A DNA stretch of 54,282 bases from Lachnospiraceae bacterium UBA3762 (GTDB taxonomy: Bacteria > Bacillota > Clostridia > Lachnospirales > Lachnospiraceae). This document shows, one piece after another, positions 25,809 to 33,831 of the stretch (position 1 is its first letter; each line of letters begins with the position of its first letter). Both the position numbers and the translations under genes were made by a program. The DNA lies in contig DFGA01000029.1 of the NCBI GenBank assembly GCA_002371615.1, positions 17,354 through 71,635 on the forward strand. The letters run 5' to 3'. The notes under the pieces are model-generated. The model had not been told where the DNA came from. It searched no databases and saw only the letters and a list, made by a program, of their open reading frames with translations.

Positions 25809-26284
25809 TTCTCCCCCTCCCTGATCTTACCGATAGCTTCCGTTACCTTGTCGGGAGTCATAGCGGGGTGTACTGTATCATTTATTGTCATCACCGGCGC
25901 CAATCCGCATGCGCCCAGGCACGAGACCGTCTCAACCGTAAACATCATATCATCGGTTGTACGTTTGCTGTCAGACAGGTCAAGTTCCTTGTACAGTCTC
26001 GCAAGTATTTCCGTGCCTTTTCTGACATGACATGCTGTACCGTCACATACTTTTATTACATATTTACCCTTCTGATCGAAGGAGAAATTCTCATAAAAGG
26101 TTGCGACAGAATATGCCTTTGCCTCGGTAATTCCTATATTCTTTGCAACATAGGACAACAGTTCCGGCGGAATATAACGATATACCGCCTGAATATCCTG
26201 CATTATCGGAATAAGGGATTCCTTACCTTTGCCGTGGGCGGAAATTATCTCATCCGCTTTGTCATAAAATGATTGATCGAGCAT
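25805..26284 (-). CDS. hndA: NuoE-like [2Fe-2S] subunit of the hydrogenase (HndA type)
   Basis: I start at the ATG at 26284, four bases behind AGGAGG; a TTG-initiated frame from 26317 has no ribosome site. The 159-residue product has the helical N-terminus of NuoE and a thioredoxin-like [2Fe-2S] domain with VCDGTACHVRKG and TVSCLGACGLAPV, giving the four ligand cysteines. It is the first gene of the three-gene operon and probably docks on HndC. Confidence 0.95.
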   Translation of the reverse strand: MLDQSFYDKADEIISAHGKGKESLIPIMQDIQAVYRYIPPELLSYVAKNIGITEAKAYSVATFYENFSFDQKGKYVIKVCDGTACHVRKGTEILARLYKELDLSDSKRTTDDMMFTVETVSCLGACGLAPVMTINDTVHPAMTPDKVTEAIGKIREGEK

Positions 26285-26334
26285 AGCCCCTCCTGTTGAA
26301 ACTGTTTTGATCCTCAACAGATCACAATATACTT

Positions 26335-26362
26335 ATTATACCAAATGTGACGTTTATAACAA
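26335..26362 (-). promoter_or_regulatory. Promoter of the hydrogenase operon
   Basis: On the minus strand TTGTTA (26357-26362), 16 bases and TATAAT (26335-26340), the latter preceded by TGG as an extended -10. It is about 50 bases ahead of the hndA start. The rest of 26285-26453 holds a 7-bp inverted repeat GGCGCAA/TTGCGCC with a long loop just behind the clpX-like stop, without a U-run. Confidence 0.7.
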
Positions 26363-26453
26363 GGGAGAAGTGGATGATATGACAGGCAGTTTTGGCGCAA
26401 ACGGAAACAGTGCAGAGCTTGCGCCATATACCTGTAAGAGCATTGAGAAGTGA

Positions 26454-27977
26454 TCAGGCTCTTGTCTCTATGACCGGACCGCCCTTACCCTCAAGGTAAT
26501 CGCCCGTTATGGTAACACGCCCGATATTATCATCCTTCGGGATCTCATACATGATATCGAGCATTATCTCTTCGATTATAGACCGGAGTGCACGCGCTCC
26601 AGTATCCTTTTCCTGAGCTTTCTTTGCGATTTGAAGAAGCGCTTCATCGGTAAATTCAAGATCTACCTCATCCATTGACAGAAGCTTTTGATATTGCTTG
26701 ATTATCGCATTTTTCGGCTCTTTTAATATATCTACAAGCATCTCATCCGACAGGCCCTGCATCGTGCATATAACCGGAAGACGTCCCACAAATTCGGGGA
26801 TCATCCCAAACTTCTTGACATCTTCAACCGTTACCTCAGACAGAATATCCTTGCGCTTGTCAAGGGTATCTTTAAGTTCCGCATTAAATCCGATGGATGT
26901 CTGCTTGCGAAGCCGCTGCTTTATTATCTCATCAAGTTCCGGGAAAGCCCCGCCGCACACAAACAGAATATTTCTCGTATCCACAGTTGCAAGCGGAACC
27001 ATAGCGTTTTTGGAATTGGCTCCCACAGGGACCTCAACCTCTGCCCCCTCAAGTATCTTGAGCATTCCCTGCTGCACGCTCTCCCCCGATACATCTCTTG
27101 AATGAGAGTTCTTCTTCTTGGCGATCTTATCTATTTCATCGATAAATATAATCCCCGTTTCGGCACGTTCAACATCATTGTCCGCTGCCGCAAGAAGCTT
27201 TGAAACTACACTTTCTATATCATCGCCGATATAGCCGGCCTCGGTAAGACTTGTGGCATCTGTTATGGCAAGGGGTACATCAAGAAGCTTTGCAAGGGTC
27301 TTTACAAGATAGGTTTTACCGCACCCTGTTGGGCCGATAAGCAGAACATTTGATTTTTCTATCTCAACATCACGAAGCTTTTCATCGAATTCCTCCGGCT
27401 TCATTGATTCCGACGCAACCCGTTTGTAATGATTATATACCGCTACGGACATCATCTTCTTGGCCTGCTCCTGTCCCACCACATATTCATCAAGCATCTG
27501 CTTGATCTTGTGCGGAAGCGGAATGTTTTTGATATCTATTACGGGAGTATCCTTTTTGTCATCTTTGTTCTTTTTCTTGACCGCAGGACTTCCAAACATC
27601 ATGTTCTGAAGATCTGCCATGTTCAAAAATCCCACGTTCGGGAGTCCGAATCCACCCGCAAAACGGATATTCTGACCGCCTTTATCCGGCTCTTTTTTGT
27701 CAGGCTCATCGGGCTTTTCCTCCGGTGAATCCTCCGCAGAAGTATCGGTTACGGTTTCGTTACCTTTATCATCCGCAGTCTGCGCAGGAGTAAAGTTTGC
27801 CACAAACTTATCTATATTATCCGAATTGTGCGTAAATCCCGTAAACTGTTCTGCCATTTTCATGGCTTTTTCCATGCACTTGTTGCATACTTTAAGTCCC
27901 CCCGGGATCGGGATCAGTTCCCCGCAGTCATCCTTATTCTTTCCGCAAAGGTTGCAATACTCGTTTATTTCACTCAT
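26454..27977 (-). CDS. clpX: ClpX-like AAA+ unfoldase with an enlarged linker, at the end of the polysaccharide operon
   Basis: The 507-residue protein is longer than typical ClpX (about 410-430). It has the zinc-binding domain (C8, C11, C31, C34), Walker A GPTGCGKT (215-222), pore loop GYIG (249-252), Walker B IIFIDEID (276-283), RDVSGESVQQ (294-303), the ClpP-docking IGF loop (362-364) and sensor 2 GAR (460-462). The extra length is in the linker (about 47-145): acidic Asp/Glu/Pro-rich, then a Gly/Met/Phe-rich stretch NIRFAGGFGLPNVGF and LNMADLQNMMFG, with no counterpart in standard ClpX that I know. No clpP is adjacent. The gene starts three bases behind a glycosyltransferase stop, with GGAG inside that gene, so it is translated as part of the polysaccharide operon. 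It could be the main ClpX or a specialised paralogue. Confidence 0.9.
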   Translation of the reverse strand: MSEINEYCNLCGKNKDDCGELIPIPGGLKVCNKCMEKAMKMAEQFTGFTHNSDNIDKFVANFTPAQTADDKGNETVTDTSAEDSPEEKPDEPDKKEPDKGGQNIRFAGGFGLPNVGFLNMADLQNMMFGSPAVKKKNKDDKKDTPVIDIKNIPLPHKIKQMLDEYVVGQEQAKKMMSVAVYNHYKRVASESMKPEEFDEKLRDVEIEKSNVLLIGPTGCGKTYLVKTLAKLLDVPLAITDATSLTEAGYIGDDIESVVSKLLAAADNDVERAETGIIFIDEIDKIAKKKNSHSRDVSGESVQQGMLKILEGAEVEVPVGANSKNAMVPLATVDTRNILFVCGGAFPELDEIIKQRLRKQTSIGFNAELKDTLDKRKDILSEVTVEDVKKFGMIPEFVGRLPVICTMQGLSDEMLVDILKEPKNAIIKQYQKLLSMDEVDLEFTDEALLQIAKKAQEKDTGARALRSIIEEIMLDIMYEIPKDDNIGRVTITGDYLEGKGGPVIETRA

Positions 27978-27980
27978 ATC

Positions 27981-28916
27981 CTAACTCCAGTATTTATAAA
28001 AAAAAGTGGGGCTTGCCGTACATCTCAATATCTGTCTTCTTGAAAGCTTTTTATAATTCTTTCCGAGCTTATATCCCGCAAGCCTGAAGGCACAGGTTGC
28101 CGCAAAAGGAATAAACATAACAGGCTTGCCGTGATCCTTAAAGTATGCGAATGCAGATCTTGCATATGATTTTCCCTCCGATTCGGAAGAAACATCCGCA
28201 AATACCTCGGGGTGCATTGCCTGTGACACGGCAAGGTCAAAGTTACGGCGGAATTGCTGCATATTCGTGTAATTATGCGAGTGATACACGGTCGCATCGG
28301 AAGCATATGCAATACCGTAACCGTTTTCTATCAGGGTATGGGCAAATACCATATCCTCATTAAAAATCATGCCCTTCGGAAACTTACCCAGGCTCTCAAA
28401 TATCTCCCTGTTATACATTGCGCAGGCATTTGAGCAAAAATATGTTTTGATACCCAGTCTTTCCTTATCCTTTGCGGTTTTGACAAACGACCTGTCCGGA
28501 TAGTTAAACTCTCTCGAGAATCTCTCTCCCAAAGACGCGTCCTCATTCGGCAACTGTCTCGCATATACAGCCGCTATCTTTTCACCCTCAAATGCCCTGA
28601 GCATGTTCTCGATCAGCTTATCATCCGCCGGCTCGGCATCCTGGGTCATAAATAAAAGGAAGTCTGCAGAACTTCCCTTAGCTCCTTCATTTCTCGTGGC
28701 GCCATGGTCGAACTCTCTTGCGGACACATTCTTAACTTCAAAATGTTTTCCGGTCGTATCGTAATTTCTTCCGCGAAGCAGATTGGCAAGATATTTCTGT
28801 TCCGTGTTCATAAGTACGATACGGTTTGGCGCAACAGTCTGATGACGGAGTTTTTCGACGATGGTAAACAGGCGCTCATCGGGCTTATAGGTTGGAATTA
28901 TAATGTCAATAAGCAT
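27981..28916 (-). CDS. GT2 glycosyltransferase, rhamnosyltransferase-like
   Basis: The 311-residue protein has a GT-A fold: DIIIPTYKPDERL (4-16), the rhamnosyltransferase-type SAREFDHGATRNEGA, a DxD-like TQDAEP, and FNEDMVFAHTL with VYHSHNYT near the C-terminal end of the domain. The FDHG-TRN motif is typical of RfbF/WchF-like rhamnosyltransferases, so dTDP-L-rhamnose is the likely donor, made by the rfb genes of the same operon. It acts in the cytoplasm at the membrane. Its start overlaps the upstream phosphotransferase by 11 bases. Confidence 0.9.
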   Translation of the reverse strand: MLIDIIIPTYKPDERLFTIVEKLRHQTVAPNRIVLMNTEQKYLANLLRGRNYDTTGKHFEVKNVSAREFDHGATRNEGAKGSSADFLLFMTQDAEPADDKLIENMLRAFEGEKIAAVYARQLPNEDASLGERFSREFNYPDRSFVKTAKDKERLGIKTYFCSNACAMYNREIFESLGKFPKGMIFNEDMVFAHTLIENGYGIAYASDATVYHSHNYTNMQQFRRNFDLAVSQAMHPEVFADVSSESEGKSYARSAFAYFKDHGKPVMFIPFAATCAFRLAGYKLGKNYKKLSRRQILRCTASPTFFYKYWS

Positions 28917-30306
28917 TTTTGTTTATAAATCCTCTGAATACCGTAAGCAGCAGTATCTTTATATCAAACTCCAGCGTCCAGTTCTCGATATAATAAAGGT
29001 CATGTTCTATCCTCTTCTCAATCGATGTATCTCCGCGAAGTCCGTTGATCTGGGCCCATCCGGTAAGACCCGGCCGAACCTGATGCTTGATCATATATCT
29101 CGGGATCTCTTCCCTGAACTTTTCGACAAACTGCGGTCTCTCCGGTCTGGGACCGACAAGTGACATCTGTCCTATAAATATATTGAATAGCTGCGGAAGT
29201 TCATCTAGACTCGTCCTTCTGAGGAACCTTCCTATCTTCGTCACTCTCGGGTCGTCTTTTGTAGTCCAGCCCTTTGCCTCCTCGGCCTCGGTCTGTTCTA
29301 TCATTGTTCTGAATTTATACATCCGGAATGGTTTGTTATGTAAACCTACCCGCTCCTGTGAGAAAATCACCGGACCGTCGCTCGTTGCCTTGATAAGTAT
29401 TGCCGACACTATCATTATCGGAGAAGCAAGCACTATTCCGACTGCGGATCCCACAATATCAACAAGTCTCTTAACCACGCTGTTTATTGTATTATTGAGG
29501 GGAACCCGTCGTATATTGATTACCGGAAGGCCCTGGATATCTTCCGTATACGGACGGTTCGGGATCACTCCGGCGTAATCCGGAATAAATTTTGTATGAA
29601 CGCCGGATTTTTCACATAACCCGACTATCTCCTTAAGTCTTCCGTACTGTCCCAGCGGAAGCGTGATCGCTATCTCATCAAGCTTATTCTCTGGAAGGAT
29701 GAGCGGCAGATTATCAATGGTCCCGAGAACTTTAATACCCTTGTATTCAGTACCCCTTTCAATATAATCGTCAAGTATTCCCCTTATTACATATCCCCAC
29801 TGCGGATTAAGCAGTATTTTATTGATATAGCTTTCGGCAGAACCGGAATATCCGATAAGAAGGACGTACTTGAGATTGTATCCTCTCTTCCACCAGAACA
29901 TCATAAGTGCTCTCATGGCATTTCTGAACGCCGTCTCCAGGCAGATACACACTCCCCAGAAAATAAAAATCATTTGTCTGGAGAAATCCGGCTGGTTGAT
30001 CAGATAGAGAATAACCATAAAGATCAAAGCACCGATCGTATTGGCTTTGATAACGTTCAGTAATTCCCTCTTTCTTCCGGAAGCACGCCTTGTGCTGTAC
30101 AGGTCGAGTTTGGAATATAAGATCAGGTATCCTGGTACAAGAAAATACAGTGCAGTCATATATGTCTGCACCGAAAGCCCTTCGTCATACAGTAGAAGAC
30201 CGCTTTCGAATTTCAAAAAATAAGCAAACAGATAGCTTATTACTATTACCAATCCGTCTATAATAAGAGTCAGACGATTAATTAGACGTTGATTATCCCT
30301 GATCAT
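28906..30306 (-). CDS. Undecaprenyl-phosphate sugar phosphotransferase (WbaP/EpsE/CpsE type)
   Basis: The 466-residue protein has about four to five N-terminal membrane spans, a CoA-binding_3-like Rossmann region (about 140-250), and a C-terminal bacterial sugar transferase domain (about 275-466) with KRLVDIVGSAVGI, FRMYKFRTM, RRTSLDELPQLFN, GQMSLVGPRPE and RPGLTGWAQI. This large polyprenol phosphoglycosyltransferase starts the chain by putting a sugar-1-phosphate on undecaprenyl phosphate. It lies near the end of the operon; no WecA/TagO-type alternative is seen. Confidence 0.95.
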   Translation of the reverse strand: MIRDNQRLINRLTLIIDGLVIVISYLFAYFLKFESGLLLYDEGLSVQTYMTALYFLVPGYLILYSKLDLYSTRRASGRKRELLNVIKANTIGALIFMVILYLINQPDFSRQMIFIFWGVCICLETAFRNAMRALMMFWWKRGYNLKYVLLIGYSGSAESYINKILLNPQWGYVIRGILDDYIERGTEYKGIKVLGTIDNLPLILPENKLDEIAITLPLGQYGRLKEIVGLCEKSGVHTKFIPDYAGVIPNRPYTEDIQGLPVINIRRVPLNNTINSVVKRLVDIVGSAVGIVLASPIMIVSAILIKATSDGPVIFSQERVGLHNKPFRMYKFRTMIEQTEAEEAKGWTTKDDPRVTKIGRFLRRTSLDELPQLFNIFIGQMSLVGPRPERPQFVEKFREEIPRYMIKHQVRPGLTGWAQINGLRGDTSIEKRIEHDLYYIENWTLEFDIKILLLTVFRGFINKNAY

Positions 30307-30330
30307 CAGAATCCCCTTAATCCGTAAAAT

Positions 30331-31281
30331 CTAACCGAATATCCGTCTTAATGTATTAAACCACAATTCGAGCTGAATACGAAAGTAATTTCCCAAAAAT
30401 GCAATATCGAACGGATATCTCCTGCCCCTTTTGCACTTGCCAAACCCCTGTATTACTCCCGAAACATATTCCCGTCCGTATCCCTTGATCATAAAAAACA
30501 CGGCCTTTATTCCAAAACCGGCCAGCAAAAACGGGATGTTTAACAATATCTGTAAAAGCGGCATATTCTTGTATATTATATATACACTGTTTTGGGCAGT
30601 AAGTCTTACCTTGAAAGGATTGTGTCTTGAACCGGACGAGGCACTTCCGACATGGTATACAACGGCTTTCGGAGTATACCTGTTTACATAGCCTGATATT
30701 CTTGCCCTGTATCCTACATCCACATCTTCAAGGTAGGAAACATGGATCTCATCAAAATACCCGATCCTGTCAAATACCTCTTTTCTGTAGATCGCCGCAC
30801 CTGCGCAGGCAGAAAACACTACAGATTCCTTATTGTATTTATCAATATGTTTATCTTTTCCGACAGAAAATGCCCATCCCAGCGCACAATACAGATCTCC
30901 CGCAGAATCGATCCGGTCGGGAGAATTCATCTGCAGCATCCGTGATGCTACAGAAAAAGTATCGTCACGCCCGTCTATAGCTTTATACAGCTCTTCCACA
31001 AAATCCGGTTCGGCTTTTGTGTCGTTGTTAAGTAAGATCACATACTTTGCGTCCGCTGCGGCAATTCCCTCGTTAACGGCACGGCAAAAGCCGTAATTTT
31101 CCGGAAGCTCTATGAGCTTTATATCACGATACCCCCTGACAATATCAACTGCTCCGTCCTCCGAGGCATTGTCAACGACAATAATGTCTGCCCTCATCGT
31201 TTGTGCCAGCAAAGAGTCCAGACAGTCGCCGATATATTTTATGCCGTTGTAATTAGGGATTATTACGGCTACTTCACTCAT
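30331..31281 (-). CDS. GT2 glycosyltransferase, WbbL/RgpA-like
   Basis: The 316-residue protein has an N-terminal GT-A domain with VIIPNYNGIKYIGDCLDSLL, DNASEDG, NYGFCRAVNEGI and the metal motif LNNDTK (DxD-equivalent). SYLEDVDVGYRAR carries the catalytic-base region, and a C-terminal hydrophobic stretch probably attaches it to the membrane. The NNDT/ED-D set is typical of rhamnosyltransferases of the WbbL group. It overlaps the upstream GT2 gene by four bases (ATGA). Confidence 0.9.
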   Translation of the reverse strand: MSEVAVIIPNYNGIKYIGDCLDSLLAQTMRADIIVVDNASEDGAVDIVRGYRDIKLIELPENYGFCRAVNEGIAAADAKYVILLNNDTKAEPDFVEELYKAIDGRDDTFSVASRMLQMNSPDRIDSAGDLYCALGWAFSVGKDKHIDKYNKESVVFSACAGAAIYRKEVFDRIGYFDEIHVSYLEDVDVGYRARISGYVNRYTPKAVVYHVGSASSGSRHNPFKVRLTAQNSVYIIYKNMPLLQILLNIPFLLAGFGIKAVFFMIKGYGREYVSGVIQGFGKCKRGRRYPFDIAFLGNYFRIQLELWFNTLRRIFG

Positions 31282-32711
31282 TTTTTCTTTCTTCGGAATA
31301 TTACTCCAGGCGTATAATAAACTTCAAAACCCGGCTTCAGCACGATATCCGGATACATACTGCTTATTGCATCCCTTCTGAGCAAAACGCAGTCATCGGT
31401 AAATCCCTCCACAAGCTGATGAAGCGAGGCTCTGTGCATATATCCGGAAAACGAAGCCCTAAGGCCGGCAAATCTGGCCCTTTTCTTCCCATCCGGACCA
31501 ACATCGTATCCGGCACTTTCCACTTTCCTGTCAGTTCCGATGATCTTACCGGTTACCGCCCCGACATGCGGCAAATTCATACATGCCTCCATATCCGCGA
31601 TATACTCGCCGTCACCCGGAACAAGTCGCAAAGACAGAAGCATAATGAACTCGCAATCAAGAGCTTCCCGCTCCTGTGCAGTCATCTTCCTAAACTCCTC
31701 GGAAGTAATGCTTAAGACCGGCCGGTGGATCCGGGGATACTCAATATCAAAGAAACCCAGATGCGGTGAATCAAAAACCTTTGCCCTGATCCCGGCTCTC
31801 TTATATGAGTCTTCCACGGCACGCTTACCTGCCCGGTATGCATACAGTTTCGCATCGGGATTTTCCGATGTGGAATTAGCGGTACTTCTCCAATGATACA
31901 ATACCTTTTGGATATGAACGATCTGATCCTTTCTTATCCCTTCGGTACACCTCATAATAAAATCATGATCCTGGGCTCCGTCATACTCGCTTCGAAATCC
32001 TCCCACGCTTTTGGCGAGATTGATATCCACGGCAAGAAAATGGCATATGTAGTTATTGGTTCTAAGAAGTACAGGATCAAAATCAGGTTTTTTATTTATG
32101 TCAAAGTATCTTGTCCCGTCCTCATTTATTTTGTCTTCATCGGTATAGATGACAAGAGCCTTTGTGTTTTCCACAGAAGCCATTATATCAAACAACGCCG
32201 TTTTTTCCAAAATATCATCATGGTCAAGCAGGCATATGTAATCCCCCGAAGCTCTGTCAAGTGCCTCATTTGTATTATGGCTGATCCCTTTATTGTCCGG
32301 TATTTTAAAATACCGGATTTTATCAAAAAGCGTACCGTATTCGTCCTTACATAAAAGATTACGCTCCTCGGTAAAGTTTCGTACTGCATTTCGTCTTGAA
32401 TCATCACGGCTTGCATCCGCTAAGATCAGCTCCCAGTTTCCGTATGTCTGGTCCGCCACCGATTCAAGCATCTTTTCAAACAATACCGGGTCAGTCTCAT
32501 ATACGGGAACAAGAACACTGAATTTCTTTGGATCGGCAAATCTCCTGTTTCTCTGCTCCTCAACCTCTGCATCACTTGCATGGTACGGAACATACCCCTT
32601 CTGCTCCCGGTCTGTTTTTATTCTCTCAACTCCCTTGTTGAAAGTATTTACAAGCCCGTTCCTTTTAAGGTAACTTATGCCTCTTTTAATATATCTTCTT
32701 CCGGTACCCAT
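31278..32711 (-). CDS. Large GT2 glycosyltransferase with a degenerate second domain
   Basis: I use the ATG at 32711, five bases behind GAGG, which starts just after the upstream stop; the longer frame to 32792 would overlap by 74 bases. The 477-residue product has an N-terminal helical extension, a complete GT2 domain (about 60-290: FSVLVPVYETDPVLF, DNKGISHNTNEAL, LLDHDDIL, GAQDHDFIMR, WR), and a second GT-A-like region (about 315-470) that has lost the DxD and nucleotide motifs. The two large GT2 enzymes further upstream share the architecture, so duplication is likely. Confidence 0.88.
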   Translation of the reverse strand: MGTGRRYIKRGISYLKRNGLVNTFNKGVERIKTDREQKGYVPYHASDAEVEEQRNRRFADPKKFSVLVPVYETDPVLFEKMLESVADQTYGNWELILADASRDDSRRNAVRNFTEERNLLCKDEYGTLFDKIRYFKIPDNKGISHNTNEALDRASGDYICLLDHDDILEKTALFDIMASVENTKALVIYTDEDKINEDGTRYFDINKKPDFDPVLLRTNNYICHFLAVDINLAKSVGGFRSEYDGAQDHDFIMRCTEGIRKDQIVHIQKVLYHWRSTANSTSENPDAKLYAYRAGKRAVEDSYKRAGIRAKVFDSPHLGFFDIEYPRIHRPVLSITSEEFRKMTAQEREALDCEFIMLLSLRLVPGDGEYIADMEACMNLPHVGAVTGKIIGTDRKVESAGYDVGPDGKKRARFAGLRASFSGYMHRASLHQLVEGFTDDCVLLRRDAISSMYPDIVLKPGFEVYYTPGVIFRRKKK

Positions 32712-32718
32712 CAGAACC

Positions 32719-33447
32719 TCATGACCTATTCTCGGAAAATGCTTCAAGTTCCTCCGGAGTTCCAAGCACATGAACGCTCCCGGGATCAACAAGGCATATT
32801 CTGACTTTCATACCAAGCCTAATCATATGGTTATATAAGGGAGCAACATATTTTTCTCCCCTTTCCATATTCGAGCTGTCCGCATAATACTGTTCATACA
32901 TTTGTTCGAACAAACGGCACGTTTTAAAATAGTAGGCTCCAAGCGTACAATTGTCCGAAATACGCTCTTTTTCACGTACTTCGGTTGCATTACCGTCGCC
33001 GCCGATCTCAACAAAGCTCCAATGGTCTCCTTCGGCCTTAAAGCACGGGATAAAACCGTCTCCTTCAATATCCGCGCTTTTCATTTGTCCTGCTTCAACA
33101 TATGTGTCTATATTATATATAAGCAGTGAGTCATCCTTATCCCAATAAGCCGATGCACGCATTGCCGTTGTAGCCTGTCCGTCGGTAGGCCCAGCAAGTT
33201 CAATTATCCTGCAGTGTTCGGATGAACCTGTTATGCTCTCCCACTCTTTCTTTATGAAATCACCGGCATTATCTTCACTTCTTACAATGAAGTAATACTC
33301 GTTCCGGGGGTCAAAGAATCCCCTCAGGCTCTCCATTGACCAGTAAAACAGCGATTTTCCGCGTACGGTGATCTCATATTTGGGAACAGTATATCCGGCT
33401 TTTCTGAATCTTGAACCAAGCCCTGCCATGGTTATAACTATTTGCAT
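32719..33447 (-). CDS. Sugar/alcohol-phosphate nucleotidyltransferase (LicC/NTP_transferase family)
   Basis: The 242-residue protein has a single Rossmann-like nucleotidyltransferase domain: MAGLGSRFRKAGYTVPKYEI at the N-terminus (the GxGxR...PK signature), TDGQATTAMRA, and YNIDTYV as the metal-binding DxD-like segment. It should couple a phosphorylated sugar or alcohol to a nucleotide in the cytoplasm. It overlaps the HAD phosphatase gene by ten bases, and a kinase-fold protein precedes that, so the three probably make one activated precursor for decorating the polysaccharide. The substrate is not evident. Confidence 0.88.
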   Translation of the reverse strand: MQIVITMAGLGSRFRKAGYTVPKYEITVRGKSLFYWSMESLRGFFDPRNEYYFIVRSEDNAGDFIKKEWESITGSSEHCRIIELAGPTDGQATTAMRASAYWDKDDSLLIYNIDTYVEAGQMKSADIEGDGFIPCFKAEGDHWSFVEIGGDGNATEVREKERISDNCTLGAYYFKTCRLFEQMYEQYYADSSNMERGEKYVAPLYNHMIRLGMKVRICLVDPGSVHVLGTPEELEAFSENRS

Positions 33448-33830
33448 CGATCTCTCCTTACGGTCTCATCAAGTTCTTCCACACTCATGGTCAGAAACTC
33501 CGAAGGTCTTACCGTTCTGTCATCCACATAGAATCCGTGATATCCGGGCCATGGCTTGCCGTATATGATCTCATCATACGGTATCTCCCACTTGTCAAGC
33601 CATGCCAGAAGGATTTTCGCCGTATTGGCATTGATAAGCCCGATGTTTCCGTTGTACGAATTCATGTTTCTGCTGGTAAGAAGGACGATTTTTGCCCCTT
33701 TACTCTTATACTCACGGATCTTATCCACCATTTCCTTGTACGGAACTATATCCTCATATTTTTCATCCGGCCCCTTGATCGGGCAGATCGTTCCGTCAAC
33801 ATCGAATACAAACGTCAGATCTTCATACAT
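33438..33830 (-). CDS. HAD-family phosphatase, capsule-biosynthesis type
   Basis: The start is the ATG at 33830, whose codon follows the upstream stop by one base. The 130-residue protein is a compact HAD hydrolase without a large cap: FDVDGTICPIKG (nucleophile D and acid D), LLTSRNMNSYNG (motif II) with a following Lys in YGKPWPG (motif III), and FYVDDRTVRP (motif IV). Such capless HADs remove a phosphate from small sugar phosphates, as GmhB does in heptose synthesis. It is sandwiched between a kinase-like and a nucleotidyltransferase gene, with overlaps on both sides. Confidence 0.88.
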   Translation of the reverse strand: MYEDLTFVFDVDGTICPIKGPDEKYEDIVPYKEMVDKIREYKSKGAKIVLLTSRNMNSYNGNIGLINANTAKILLAWLDKWEIPYDEIIYGKPWPGYHGFYVDDRTVRPSEFLTMSVEELDETVRRDRCK

Positions 33831-33831
33831 A

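Noticed and set aside
26384..26440. GGCGCAA/TTGCGCC inverted repeat as a terminator for the clpX-like gene
   Set aside because: The loop is about 18 bases and no U-run follows on either strand, so it is not a convincing intrinsic terminator.
26379..26453. 24-codon plus-strand frame behind a GGGAG-like site
   Set aside because: It starts 11 bases from a weak site, overlaps a GGCGCAA/TTGCGCC inverted repeat and ends exactly at the clpX-like stop; there is no recognisable peptide and nothing else to support it.
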